From the NCBI GenBank assembly GCA_002683825.1, contig NYUD01000040.1:1-57722 (forward strand): a stretch of DNA of 57,722 nt, in the 5' to 3' direction. The notes under the pieces were generated by a model. It had not been told where the DNA came from. It worked only from the letters and a program-made list of their open reading frames with translations, and did no database searches. The translations under genes were made by a program, and so were the position numbers. Shown one piece after another: positions 49,468 to 57,722 of this stretch (its first letter is position 1; each line of letters begins with the position of its first letter). This DNA is from Planctomycetota bacterium (GTDB lineage: Bacteria > Planctomycetota > UBA1135 > GCA-002686595).

Positions 49468-49746
49468 CACGTTCTCGAACTGGGGATACAGGGGAGGTGG
49501 ATCGGGGAAGTCAGGGTGGACCGGCCGTCTACGTGACGGTGAGGGATCCTGCGAGTCGGCTCCGGCACTTTTGGACGTTCCATCCATCGGTACTTGTTCG
49601 GTCCGGAACCAAGAAAACGGGACGAAAGTCTAGCGAGTTTGTCCCAGGAGGCGAGCATGCTGCCCTGTGGGGACCCAGCGGGCCCCTGCCCGGCGACATG
49701 CAACCCCTTGCCGGGCCTTGTTACCATAGGCCGGCTTGGCTCCCCC

Positions 49747-50436
49747 ATGTACTACGCACCGCGCACGATCGCCTTTCTCTGTGAGCTCCTCCACCCTCCG
49801 GTGGCCCCCGACCCGGGACCGGTCCAGAGGGTCCACAACCAGCTTTTTGAGAGTGGGGATCCCCCCTATCAGAGTTTTCACGTCACGCCCGAGGGGAGCG
49901 TGCTCTCCAACCCCTCGACCCGGCCCGGCGCCGTGTCTTCCGCCTCCTTCCTGAAGGACCGGTTTCAGTTCCGGGAAGAGCTGACGGGCGAGACCACCGA
50001 GGGGTTCGGCGAACGGGTCCAAAAACTCGCCACCCAGGTTTGCAGCGAAAAGGGCATCCAGATCTTCACGGCGCAAGTCGTGACCGTGCGGACCCTGATC
50101 AACCCCAAGAACTGGCGCGACTCACGCGGATTCCTGAAAGAGGGGGTCTTCAAGTTCGACGGCGAACTGCAGTGCCTGGGCCGCGAACCCCAGCTCTTCG
50201 GTCTGCGGCTGGTCTTCCCCCCCACCCAGGATTCACCCAACGCCTTCACCCTACGCATCGAATCCTTCGCCAGCGACCCGCGCTCCCTCTTCATCGAAAA
50301 CCAGGCGAGCTTCGGTCCCCAGGTGGTGGCCCGCGGACTCGAGGAAACCAGCGCCAACGTCCAGCGGAACTACACCTTCATCGTCGAGCGCGTGCTGCCG
50401 TTCCTGGGAAATTTCGACGCGCGCCAGGAAGCGTAG
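49747..50436 (+). CDS. Conserved hypothetical protein, TIGR04255-like
   Basis: The 229-residue protein lacks a signal peptide and is predicted cytosolic. 'FGLRLVFPPTQDSPNAFTLR' then 'IESFASDPRSLFIENQ' recalls the C-terminal half of the sporadic TIGR04255 family. The N-terminal half includes 'VHNQLFESGDPPYQSFHVTP' and 'VVTVRTLINPKNWRDSRGFL'. I cannot assign a function. The ATG at 49747 is the first in a region with good coding character; the open frame extends upstream to 49594. It lies seven nt before the start of the next gene. Confidence 0.72.
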   Translation: MYYAPRTIAFLCELLHPPVAPDPGPVQRVHNQLFESGDPPYQSFHVTPEGSVLSNPSTRPGAVSSASFLKDRFQFREELTGETTEGFGERVQKLATQVCSEKGIQIFTAQVVTVRTLINPKNWRDSRGFLKEGVFKFDGELQCLGREPQLFGLRLVFPPTQDSPNAFTLRIESFASDPRSLFIENQASFGPQVVARGLEETSANVQRNYTFIVERVLPFLGNFDARQEA

Positions 50437-50442
50437 TCACGG

Positions 50443-51144
50443 GTGGAAACTCGCCGGTCTCCCCTGATTCGAACGTTTCGAGGAGGTCTCTCTGGTTCCG
50501 CCCTGGCGATCGTGGCGCTGATGGCTTGCCGACCGGGCTCCGAGGCCGCGCCGGCCTCCAGCCCCGAGTGGCCCGAAGGAACCGTCCTGGCCGTCGATGG
50601 ACTCGCGATCCTCCAGAGCGAGGTCGATGAGCTCGGCGCCCTGGTCGCCGTGCTCTACCCCGAATACACGCGGCCGCACCTGCGCCGTCTGACGCTGACC
50701 AACCGGATCCTGCCTCTCCTGGCGATGCAGAGCCACTTCTCCGAGGGTCGCAAAGCGGGCCATCTGTCCGCAAAGAAAGCGCTCACCGACCTGGGAAAGG
50801 AGCATGGAGATCCCCCCGACGCGATCCAGATCAGCGGTTCGTGGCACGACCTGGGTTTCGAGCTCTGGAGCACGATCACCGAGTCCCCCCTCGAGGAGTG
50901 GACCGGCCCCATCGAGCTCCCGGGGCGCTTCGTTCTCGTCAAGATCCACGAGCGGCCCCCCGCAGATCAGCCCCGGAAAAATGCCTGGCGACTCTCCATG
51001 CTCGAATACCCTCATCTTCCCACATCCGAGCTCCACCTGGAGATCGACGCGGCCCTGAACCGCAGCGTCCTGACCGTGGTCGACCCTGCCTGGCGCGAGG
51101 TCGTCCCCCAAAGCTGGAAGCATCGCATGTCCGGAGGTAGCTGA
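50443..51144 (+). CDS. SurA-like lipoprotein
   Basis: The 233-residue protein starts at a GTG and has the lipobox ALMAC, so it is a lipoprotein. After a short linker comes 'GTVLAVDGLAILQSEVDELG', the parvulin/SurA N-terminal pattern, followed by helices ('YTRPHLRRLTLTNRILPLLA'). A C-terminal segment resembles a PPIase-like region: 'SPLEEWTGPIELPGRFVLVKIHERPP'. I infer an envelope folding factor. It overlaps the next gene by one base (TGATG). Confidence 0.7.
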   Translation: METRRSPLIRTFRGGLSGSALAIVALMACRPGSEAAPASSPEWPEGTVLAVDGLAILQSEVDELGALVAVLYPEYTRPHLRRLTLTNRILPLLAMQSHFSEGRKAGHLSAKKALTDLGKEHGDPPDAIQISGSWHDLGFELWSTITESPLEEWTGPIELPGRFVLVKIHERPPADQPRKNAWRLSMLEYPHLPTSELHLEIDAALNRSVLTVVDPAWREVVPQSWKHRMSGGS

Positions 51145-52049
51145 TGCTCGCCTGGATTCCGGTTCTTTTTTGGATCGCATCGTTCTCCGCCCCCAACTTG
51201 CCCGTGGTCTTCCAGGACCCGGTCGAGACCGGTCCCGCCGCCCCCCCCCAGGAGATCGAGCGTCTCGAGGCGTGGCCGGAACTGGAGCGGAAGTTGCGCA
51301 GCCGCCTGAAGATCGAGATCGACAAGCTGCGCAAGGCGGCGACGCCCGGGATGGAGTCGAGCGCCCGCGAGGCCTTGGCCGAGCTCGGCGCCAAGGCGGC
51401 GCCGCAGCTGCTGCTGGCCCTGGCAGGGGAGCGCAAACAAGAGGCACGCGAACGCTTCGCGAGCGTCCTCGAGGAACTGACCGACGCGCGCCATACCCGG
51501 CTTCTCGCGGAATTCTTCGATGACAAGCGTCTCGAGCTGCGCGTGTTCTGTCTGCGTCGTGTGGCATGTTTTCCCGATCCCGGGGTGCGCGCAGCCGCAG
51601 AGAAAGCGTGGAAGCGGATATGTGCGCTGGACGAGAAGGACCGGGCCGATGAGCGAGAACTCTACGGGGCAGCGCTGGCGGCGACCTCGAGCGGTTCTAT
51701 CCAGGCCCTGGATGCGGTCCTCGAACGCGCGAAGTCCAATTGGCGTAAGGAGGCGAAGACGATTCGGGCCGCCTGCGAAGGTGCGCGCAGCGAATCGGCG
51801 ACCGAGAAACTTCTGAAACGCCTGAGAGGAACGAAACAAGAACAGCTGGCTGCACTACGCATGCTGAGCGGCTGCGGCACGAAGACGGCGCTGCCGGAAC
51901 TGAAGCTTCTTCTGAACAGCTCAAATCAACCGGTCCGAACGGCCACGATCGACGCTCTGCGCGGAATCGTGGACGGTGCGCCGCCGCTCGGCAAGACGTC
52001 GGTCTTCGACACCATCCGTGAGATCGACGCATGGAAAGAGAGAATATGA
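51144..52049 (+). CDS. Secreted HEAT-repeat-like protein
   Basis: The 301-residue protein has a signal peptide (WIPVLFWIASFSAPNLP). The mature part is a continuous run of helices in ~35-residue pairs ('EALAELGAKAAPQLLLALAG', 'LAEFFDDKRLELRVFCLRRV', 'LRMLSGCGTKTALPELKLLL', 'QPVRTATIDALRGIVDG'), typical of HEAT/PBS-lyase scaffolds. It presumably mediates protein interaction outside the cytoplasm. It overlaps both neighbours (TGATG upstream, ATGA downstream), placing it in an operon with the SurA-like lipoprotein and the gluzincin-like gene. Confidence 0.78.
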   Translation: MLAWIPVLFWIASFSAPNLPVVFQDPVETGPAAPPQEIERLEAWPELERKLRSRLKIEIDKLRKAATPGMESSAREALAELGAKAAPQLLLALAGERKQEARERFASVLEELTDARHTRLLAEFFDDKRLELRVFCLRRVACFPDPGVRAAAEKAWKRICALDEKDRADERELYGAALAATSSGSIQALDAVLERAKSNWRKEAKTIRAACEGARSESATEKLLKRLRGTKQEQLAALRMLSGCGTKTALPELKLLLNSSNQPVRTATIDALRGIVDGAPPLGKTSVFDTIREIDAWKERI

Positions 52050-53242
52050 AACGCATCGGGACCATCGTTCTGTGCTGCCTCATCGTCTCCACGGCTGGTG
52101 CGCAAAAGAGGGGCAGAGGGGAACCGGCCAATGCTCCGGAGAACTGCCCCTACTGCTTCGGCGACCCTGCCCTGATGACGGCCTCGGGGATCGTCTCCCA
52201 CGGCGGATCCCACTTCGGAAAGACCGACACCGGGGGCATCGACACACTGCTGGCCTCGCTCGACATCTTCTGGATCGAATCCGCCCACTTCGTGATCGGC
52301 CTGGGACTCGCTCCCTACAAACCCAAGCAAGCGGAGAAAGCGAAGATTCGGGCCGAACTGACCGAGATCAAGAAGACCCTCGAAGAGGTCAACCCCAAGG
52401 CCAAGGTCATCGACCCCTGGCTGCGCGCCCATCTCTACGCCCTACGCATGGAACGAGCCTGGGATCGCTGGCTGGAGATCATGCAGGTCAGACCGGAGGA
52501 TTTCCCCGAGGATGGATCCAGATGGATGATCGGAACCGAGTACTGGGGCGAGGGGCCATACGTGGGGCAGGCTGCCAAGTACGAGATCCTCGTCCTGCCA
52601 ACGGCCCAGCATCAGGTCGCGTTCCTGCGCAATCAGTTCGGCCTGAACCACCCGATCACGCAACGTTGGAACATTCTCGATCGGGGTGCCCTGACGGTGA
52701 CGACCAACCTGATCGAAAACGACCTCCGGAATGACGGAGCCCTGCACGGGCACCTGGTCTTCAACACGGCCATCAACATGTTGGACGGCTACAAGAACTA
52801 CTCCTACGACACGCCACGTTGGATCAGCGAGGGCCTCGGTCACTTCAGCGAACGCGAGATCAACCCTCGCTTCAATTCCTTCGATGCCTCCGAGGGCTTT
52901 GGTGGAATCAACAGGAATGAGTCCAACTGGGTCGGACCGGTCCGCAAACTGGTACAAAGCGACAAGGCCCCGAGGTTGGCCGAAATGGTCGGGCTCCGCA
53001 CCTACGCCGAGTTCAAGCTGAAGCATCATTACACGTGCTGGTCGATGACCGCGTTCATGATCTCCGAGATGCCCGATGCATACGCCTGCCTCAACGGAGA
53101 GCTGCACGGGATCAAGGCCGCGGATGGCCAACCGGATGGGAGCAACATGCGTGAAAAGCACCGCCGACTGTTCCGGGAATGCTTCGCCATGAACTACATC
53201 GAATTCGACACCGCCTGGCGGAAGTGGGTCCTGAGTTCGTAG
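52046..53242 (+). CDS. Secreted gluzincin-like protein with degenerate zinc site
   Basis: This 398-residue protein starts at the ATG at 52046, overlapping the previous stop, and has a signal peptide (IGTIVLCCLIVSTAGAQ). Around residues 230-270 the fold of peptidase-MA-like proteins is visible: a helix with 'LHGHLVFNTAINML' where HExxH is expected, then 'TPRWISEGLGHFSER' in place of the 'P.WL.EG.A.Y' element. The HExxH reads HLVFN, so the catalytic Glu and second zinc His are gone; the downstream SEG Glu remains. I infer a non-catalytic homologue of the frameshifted protease gene that follows. Confidence 0.72.
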   Translation: MKRIGTIVLCCLIVSTAGAQKRGRGEPANAPENCPYCFGDPALMTASGIVSHGGSHFGKTDTGGIDTLLASLDIFWIESAHFVIGLGLAPYKPKQAEKAKIRAELTEIKKTLEEVNPKAKVIDPWLRAHLYALRMERAWDRWLEIMQVRPEDFPEDGSRWMIGTEYWGEGPYVGQAAKYEILVLPTAQHQVAFLRNQFGLNHPITQRWNILDRGALTVTTNLIENDLRNDGALHGHLVFNTAINMLDGYKNYSYDTPRWISEGLGHFSEREINPRFNSFDASEGFGGINRNESNWVGPVRKLVQSDKAPRLAEMVGLRTYAEFKLKHHYTCWSMTAFMISEMPDAYACLNGELHGIKAADGQPDGSNMREKHRRLFRECFAMNYIEFDTAWRKWVLSS

Positions 53243-53355
53243 CGCGATTCGGTGCCGGACTCTTCTCCGCTATTTCTTCCGGAGTCGAGTACGAAAGACC
53301 TTCCGTTTCCACTCGACACCTCCGAGCCCCCTTATCCGAAACACCTCCAGGCCTT

Positions 53356-54473
53356 ATGTTGGAGGTTGTGCGGCGCCTCTTCCCCCTCCTGTTTCTGCCT
53401 TTCTTGGCTGCCTGCCTGGCTCCCCCTCCGCCGGTAGTTGAGGAAACCCCTTTCGGGAAGGTCCGCGCCATGGACAGGGACAAGGCCTCCGAGGTTGCGG
53501 ACCTTTTGAGACGCCTCGCGCCCCAGGTGCGGGCGCTGCTTCCCGACTGTCAGGACCGTCCCGTCGACGTCTGGGTCCAGAAAAATCTAGGTGTGTATCG
53601 TTTCCAGCAACGCCCCCGAAGCGTGCGCGGATTCACCCTGCTCTCCGGCGAGTTCGAAGCCAAACGCATCCACCTGCAGGAGTCCGGCCAGTCCTCCTGG
53701 TACCTCGCCCACGAGCTCGTCCACGCACTCATCGGCCCGAGCTGGCGAACCCTACCGGGCATCCTCGAGGAGGGCCTCGGCGACGTCATCGCCGAGAAAC
53801 TCAACCCCGAATACCAAGAGCACATTCGCGCCCACCGCCTCCTCAACGCCAGCGCCTTCACCGACGGCGTCAACGTCGAAATCCGCTACAGCGAACCCGA
53901 GCGAACCCAGGCCCCCCCCCGAACAGCGATAGGCAAGAGGTTCACCGCACGGCGCGCCTGCGTACGCAGGAAGATGTGCCCAGCGGCACGCTCCTGCAAC
54001 TTCTCAACACCCCGCGCACCGAACTCCACCGTACCTGGCCCGAGATCCCCGAATCCTTCTACGGCATAGCGTGGCTTCTGATCTCGCGCATTGAAGAGAC
54101 GTACGGCCTGGAAGGGGTCCATGAGCTTTGCCAGCGCGCAGCCGAGGAGGGCTACGACCTGATTCCGGCCGAATGGCTCTTCGAACTCGCCGACATCGCC
54201 CCCCAGAACCTCGATGCCGATTTCCTGCGCGGATCGTTCGACGGAGGGGATCTGCACACGGCCATCTACCTCCAACCCGACGCGTTTGCGGACGCGTTGG
54301 TCGAGGCGGTGCGTCCGCTGGAGGCCGGCTTCGGGTTTCGCAGCTTCTTCTTCAACGCCCGTCCCGCGCTGGTGGCGGCGGACGGAACCGAGTTGCTGTT
54401 GAACTACTACTCGACACCGCTGGCCTCGCGGATGACGAAGCGCTGGGATGAGCTCAGCGGGACAGAAGAGTAG
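53356..54473 (+). pseudogene. Zinc-protease lipoprotein split by a frameshift at a C-run
   Basis: The first frame (from the ATG at 53356) gives a lipoprotein signal with lipobox LAAC, then 'SSWYLAHELVHALIGPSWRT' with an intact HELVH and 'ILEEGLGDVIAEKLNPEY' with the third ligand Glu. Coding character stops at a run of nine C (53912-53920). It resumes in the next frame as 'NSDRQEVHRTARLRTQ' and runs on through 'FYGIAWLLISRIEETYGLEG' to the stop at 54473. One more C would join both into a ~372-residue protein. A homopolymer sequencing error, a real mutation or slippage-based phase variation are all possible. Confidence 0.72.
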
Positions 54474-54485
54474 TCGAACCTCGCC

Positions 54486-55922
<1,437 letters not shown>

Positions 55923-55926
55923 GCGC

Positions 55927-56286
55927 CTAGCTCTCCCCCTTCTTGGACTTCTTCTTGCCCTTCTTCGAGCCGAACATCGCGAGCATGCGATCGGTCACCA
56001 GGAACCCGCCCACGACGTTCACCGTCGCCATGGCGATGGCCAAGAAGCCCATCAGTTGCCCGAGGAACGGATAGCCCGTTCCGGCGCAATAGAGCGCACC
56101 GACCAGCGTGATCCCGCTGATCGCGTTCGCGCCGGACATGAGCGGCGTGTGGATGGTCGGCGGCACCTTGGTGATCAGCTCGATGCCCGTGAAGATCGCC
56201 AGGAGAAAGATCCACAAACCGATGATCAGGAAGCTGAGCTCCCCATCGGCCGAGTTCGGTATTTCCGTCGTGAGCAGTAGCATCAT
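55927..56286 (-). CDS. pntA2: NAD(P) transhydrogenase, alpha subunit, membrane part
   Basis: This 119-residue protein has three to four helices. 'TKVPPTIHTPLMSGANAISG' is the diagnostic segment with the proton-path His/Asn region, then 'VGALYCAGTG' and 'IAMATVNVVGGFLVTDRMLAMF'. It ends in a basic Lys-rich tail (GSKKGKKKSKKGES). E. coli has this fused to the alpha subunit; split alpha subunits occur in Rhodospirillum and many others. The ATG overlaps the pntA1 stop (ATGA). Confidence 0.95.
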   Translation of the reverse strand: MMLLLTTEIPNSADGELSFLIIGLWIFLLAIFTGIELITKVPPTIHTPLMSGANAISGITLVGALYCAGTGYPFLGQLMGFLAIAMATVNVVGGFLVTDRMLAMFGSKKGKKKSKKGES

Positions 56287-57479
56287 CCGTTCGAAGGGGG
56301 CGCGGGAAGTGCGGGGGATGTCGGGGGCGTCTCGGCAGCCGGGGGCGTCGAACCCCCGAGCGCTTCCCGGGTCGGTCCGTGGTGAATTTCGCCGCCGGCC
56401 GTCAGACGGCAACCGCTCAGGACCTCGTCCTCAAAGTCGGGCGTCAACTCGCCTTCTTTCGTGAGGAAGAGCTTCACGAGGTTGAGCACGTTCTTCGCAT
56501 AGAGCTCGGAGGCGTGCAACGGAACGGTCGCCGGCAGGTTGGCCACGCCGATGAGCGTGACCCCCTCGTGCACGACGATGCGGTCCTTTTCCGAGAGCTC
56601 GCAATTCCCACCGCTCTCGACCGCCATGTCCACCAAGACCGAGCCGGCGTTCATGCTCCTGAGCATCTCGCGATCGACCAGGACCGGAGCCTTGCGGCCG
56701 GGGATCTGGGCCGTGGTGATGACGAGATCCGCCTCGGCCACGCGCTTCTTCACCTCCTCGCGCTGGCACTTCAGAAAGTCCGCCGACTGCTCCTTGGCGT
56801 AGCCGCCGGCGTCCTCCATGTCCTCGGCCCCGGGCACTTCGATGAAACGACCCCCGAGGCTCTCGACCTGTTCCTTGGCGGCCATGCGCACATCCGTCGC
56901 CTCGACCACACACCCCAGACGCCGCGCGGTGGCGATGGCCATCAACCCCGCCACCCCCGCACCGAAGACGACGACGCGAGCCGGCGGAACCGTCCCGGCC
57001 GCGGTCATCAGAAGCGGACACAGTTTCTTGAGGTGGGAAGCTCCCAGGAGCACCGCCTTGTAGCCCCCCACCGTGGCCTGGGACGAGAGCACGTCCATCG
57101 ACTGAGCCCGGGAGATGCGCGGAATCAGGTCCATGGCGAGGGTCGTCACCTTGCCGTCGCGCAGGGCCTCGACCACGTCCCTGTTCGAGCTCGGCTGCAG
57201 GATCGCCACCAGGAGCGCGCCCTCGCGAATCCGCCCGGCCTCCTGCACCGTCGGTGGCGCGACCTTGACGATCATGTCGGCGCGCTCCCACGCCTCCGCC
57301 TCGACCAGCTCGGCGCCGAGACCCGCGAAGACCGCGTCAGGAACTCCGGCCGCCTCCCCCGCGCCTTTCTGGACCGCGACCCTGAGTCCGCTCTTCACGA
57401 AGCGCTTGACGGTCTCGGGCGAACAGGCGACGCGGGTTTCGCCTGCGCGGGTCTCTTTGGGAACGAAAACCAGAGCCAT
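56283..57479 (-). CDS. pntA1: NAD(P) transhydrogenase, alpha subunit, NAD-binding part
   Basis: This 398-residue cytosolic domain I binds NADH. 'PKETRAGETRVACSPETVKR', 'PRISRAQSMDVLSSQATVGGYKAVLLGA', the Rossmann loop 'VVVFGAGVAGLMAIATARRLG', 'DLVITTAQIPGRKAPVLVD' and 'GVTLIGVANLPATVPLHASELYAKN' are typical. The C-terminal 25 residues are Pro/Thr-rich and likely a flexible link. The ATG at 57479 is the family start. It heads the pntA1-pntA2-pntB operon. Confidence 0.96.
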   Translation of the reverse strand: MALVFVPKETRAGETRVACSPETVKRFVKSGLRVAVQKGAGEAAGVPDAVFAGLGAELVEAEAWERADMIVKVAPPTVQEAGRIREGALLVAILQPSSNRDVVEALRDGKVTTLAMDLIPRISRAQSMDVLSSQATVGGYKAVLLGASHLKKLCPLLMTAAGTVPPARVVVFGAGVAGLMAIATARRLGCVVEATDVRMAAKEQVESLGGRFIEVPGAEDMEDAGGYAKEQSADFLKCQREEVKKRVAEADLVITTAQIPGRKAPVLVDREMLRSMNAGSVLVDMAVESGGNCELSEKDRIVVHEGVTLIGVANLPATVPLHASELYAKNVLNLVKLFLTKEGELTPDFEDEVLSGCRLTAGGEIHHGPTREALGGSTPPAAETPPTSPALPAPPSNG

Positions 57480-57585
57480 GGCCGAAGGGATCTCCAGGAG
57501 GGGCGATTTGAGGGCGTGAGAGGGTACGCGCAGGGTACACCTCCGCAAAGGATCGGGCCCGGCTCTTTCGCTAAGCTGGGTGAAT

Positions 57586-57722
57586 ATGGAGACCGCTCCC
57601 CCGGCCGCTCCCGCGCTCGATCCCACATCTCCTGCATCCAGGCGACCCAGCCCCTGGATCGTGGCCCTCATCGCTCTCTTGGCAAGCCTGCTCCTGGCCG
57701 AGGGGATCGTGCGCGCTCGCCA
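57586..57722 (+). CDS. Partial gene: membrane-anchored protein, cut by the right edge
   Basis: From the ATG at 57586 the frame stays open to the edge (45 codons): a Pro/Ala-rich head ('METAPPAAPALDPTSPASRR') and one hydrophobic helix ('WIVALIALLASLLLAEGIVR'). The 'LLLAEGIVRAR' style is common at the start of SGNH-hydrolase-like and other envelope proteins, but the fragment is too short to classify. It is divergent from pntA1. Confidence 0.55.
   Translation, partial: METAPPAAPALDPTSPASRRPSPWIVALIALLASLLLAEGIVRAR

Overview
The window is GC-rich, densely packed bacterial chromosome. An outer-membrane receptor with TonB, several lipoproteins and many signal peptides point to a Gram-negative envelope. 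Two DUF1080 domains in one lipoprotein, EF-hand-like 'DCNGNG' repeats after a secreted subtilase, and large secreted proteins sharing a C-terminal domain suggest a Planctomycetota member. That assignment is an inference from protein style; no rRNA gene is present to confirm it. Two tRNA genes, Pro(GGG) and Gly(GCC), are present. I see no phage, insertion sequence or CRISPR array.

Layout. 0.4-8.8 kb: a coupled pair of secreted proteins, an RGG-tailed membrane-anchored protein, a tandem pair of large secreted paralogues and a DUF1080 lipoprotein. 8.8-16 kb: two APC-type permeases, a decayed DUF5989-SGNH hydrolase pair, IPP isomerase, a four-repeat secreted protein with the same C-terminal domain as the tandem pair, and a HemF-like oxidase. 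16-25 kb: a Na/Pi cotransporter divergent from a PAS-sigma54 activator, tRNA-Pro, the plsY-gpsA phospholipid operon and a HyuA-type protein. 25-31 kb: TonB plus a TonB-dependent receptor, tRNA-Gly, thiD, a DHH phosphoesterase and a TIM-barrel isomerase. 31-40 kb, all on the minus strand: an animal-type adenylosuccinate lyase, VanZ, an RsbW-like kinase, nadC, an HhH protein, a MinD/FlhG ATPase, a hypothetical protein, a subtilase and ruvC. 40-46 kb: ispDF fusion, an M1 aminopeptidase lipoprotein, a thioredoxin-like gene interrupted by one UGA, and an MsbA-like ABC exporter. 46-54.5 kb: three SurA-like secreted proteins, a HEAT-type protein and two gluzincin-like proteins. 54.5-57.5 kb: the three-subunit proton-translocating transhydrogenase pntA1-pntA2-pntB.

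Most notable observation. In the thioredoxin-like gene at 43101-44201 (minus strand) an in-frame TGA sits exactly where the first cysteine of the WCGPC redox motif belongs, giving W-U-G-P-C. A 5-bp hairpin with a GGUC tetraloop lies 26 nt downstream, within the usual bacterial SECIS distance; GGUC is also the loop of the E. coli fdhF SECIS. The gene is therefore a good candidate selenoprotein. Proof needs selA, selB, selC and selD elsewhere in the genome.

Other decay or remodelling: a 9-C run that splits a zinc-protease lipoprotein, a neighbour of that protease whose HExxH glutamate is absent, a truncated SGNH hydrolase preceded by a DUF5989-like mini-gene lacking its membrane helix, and a 120-nt near-identical block inside two otherwise divergent tandem paralogues. 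Operons are tight, with many 4-nt ATGA overlaps, and two convergent pairs share a CTAG as both stop codons.
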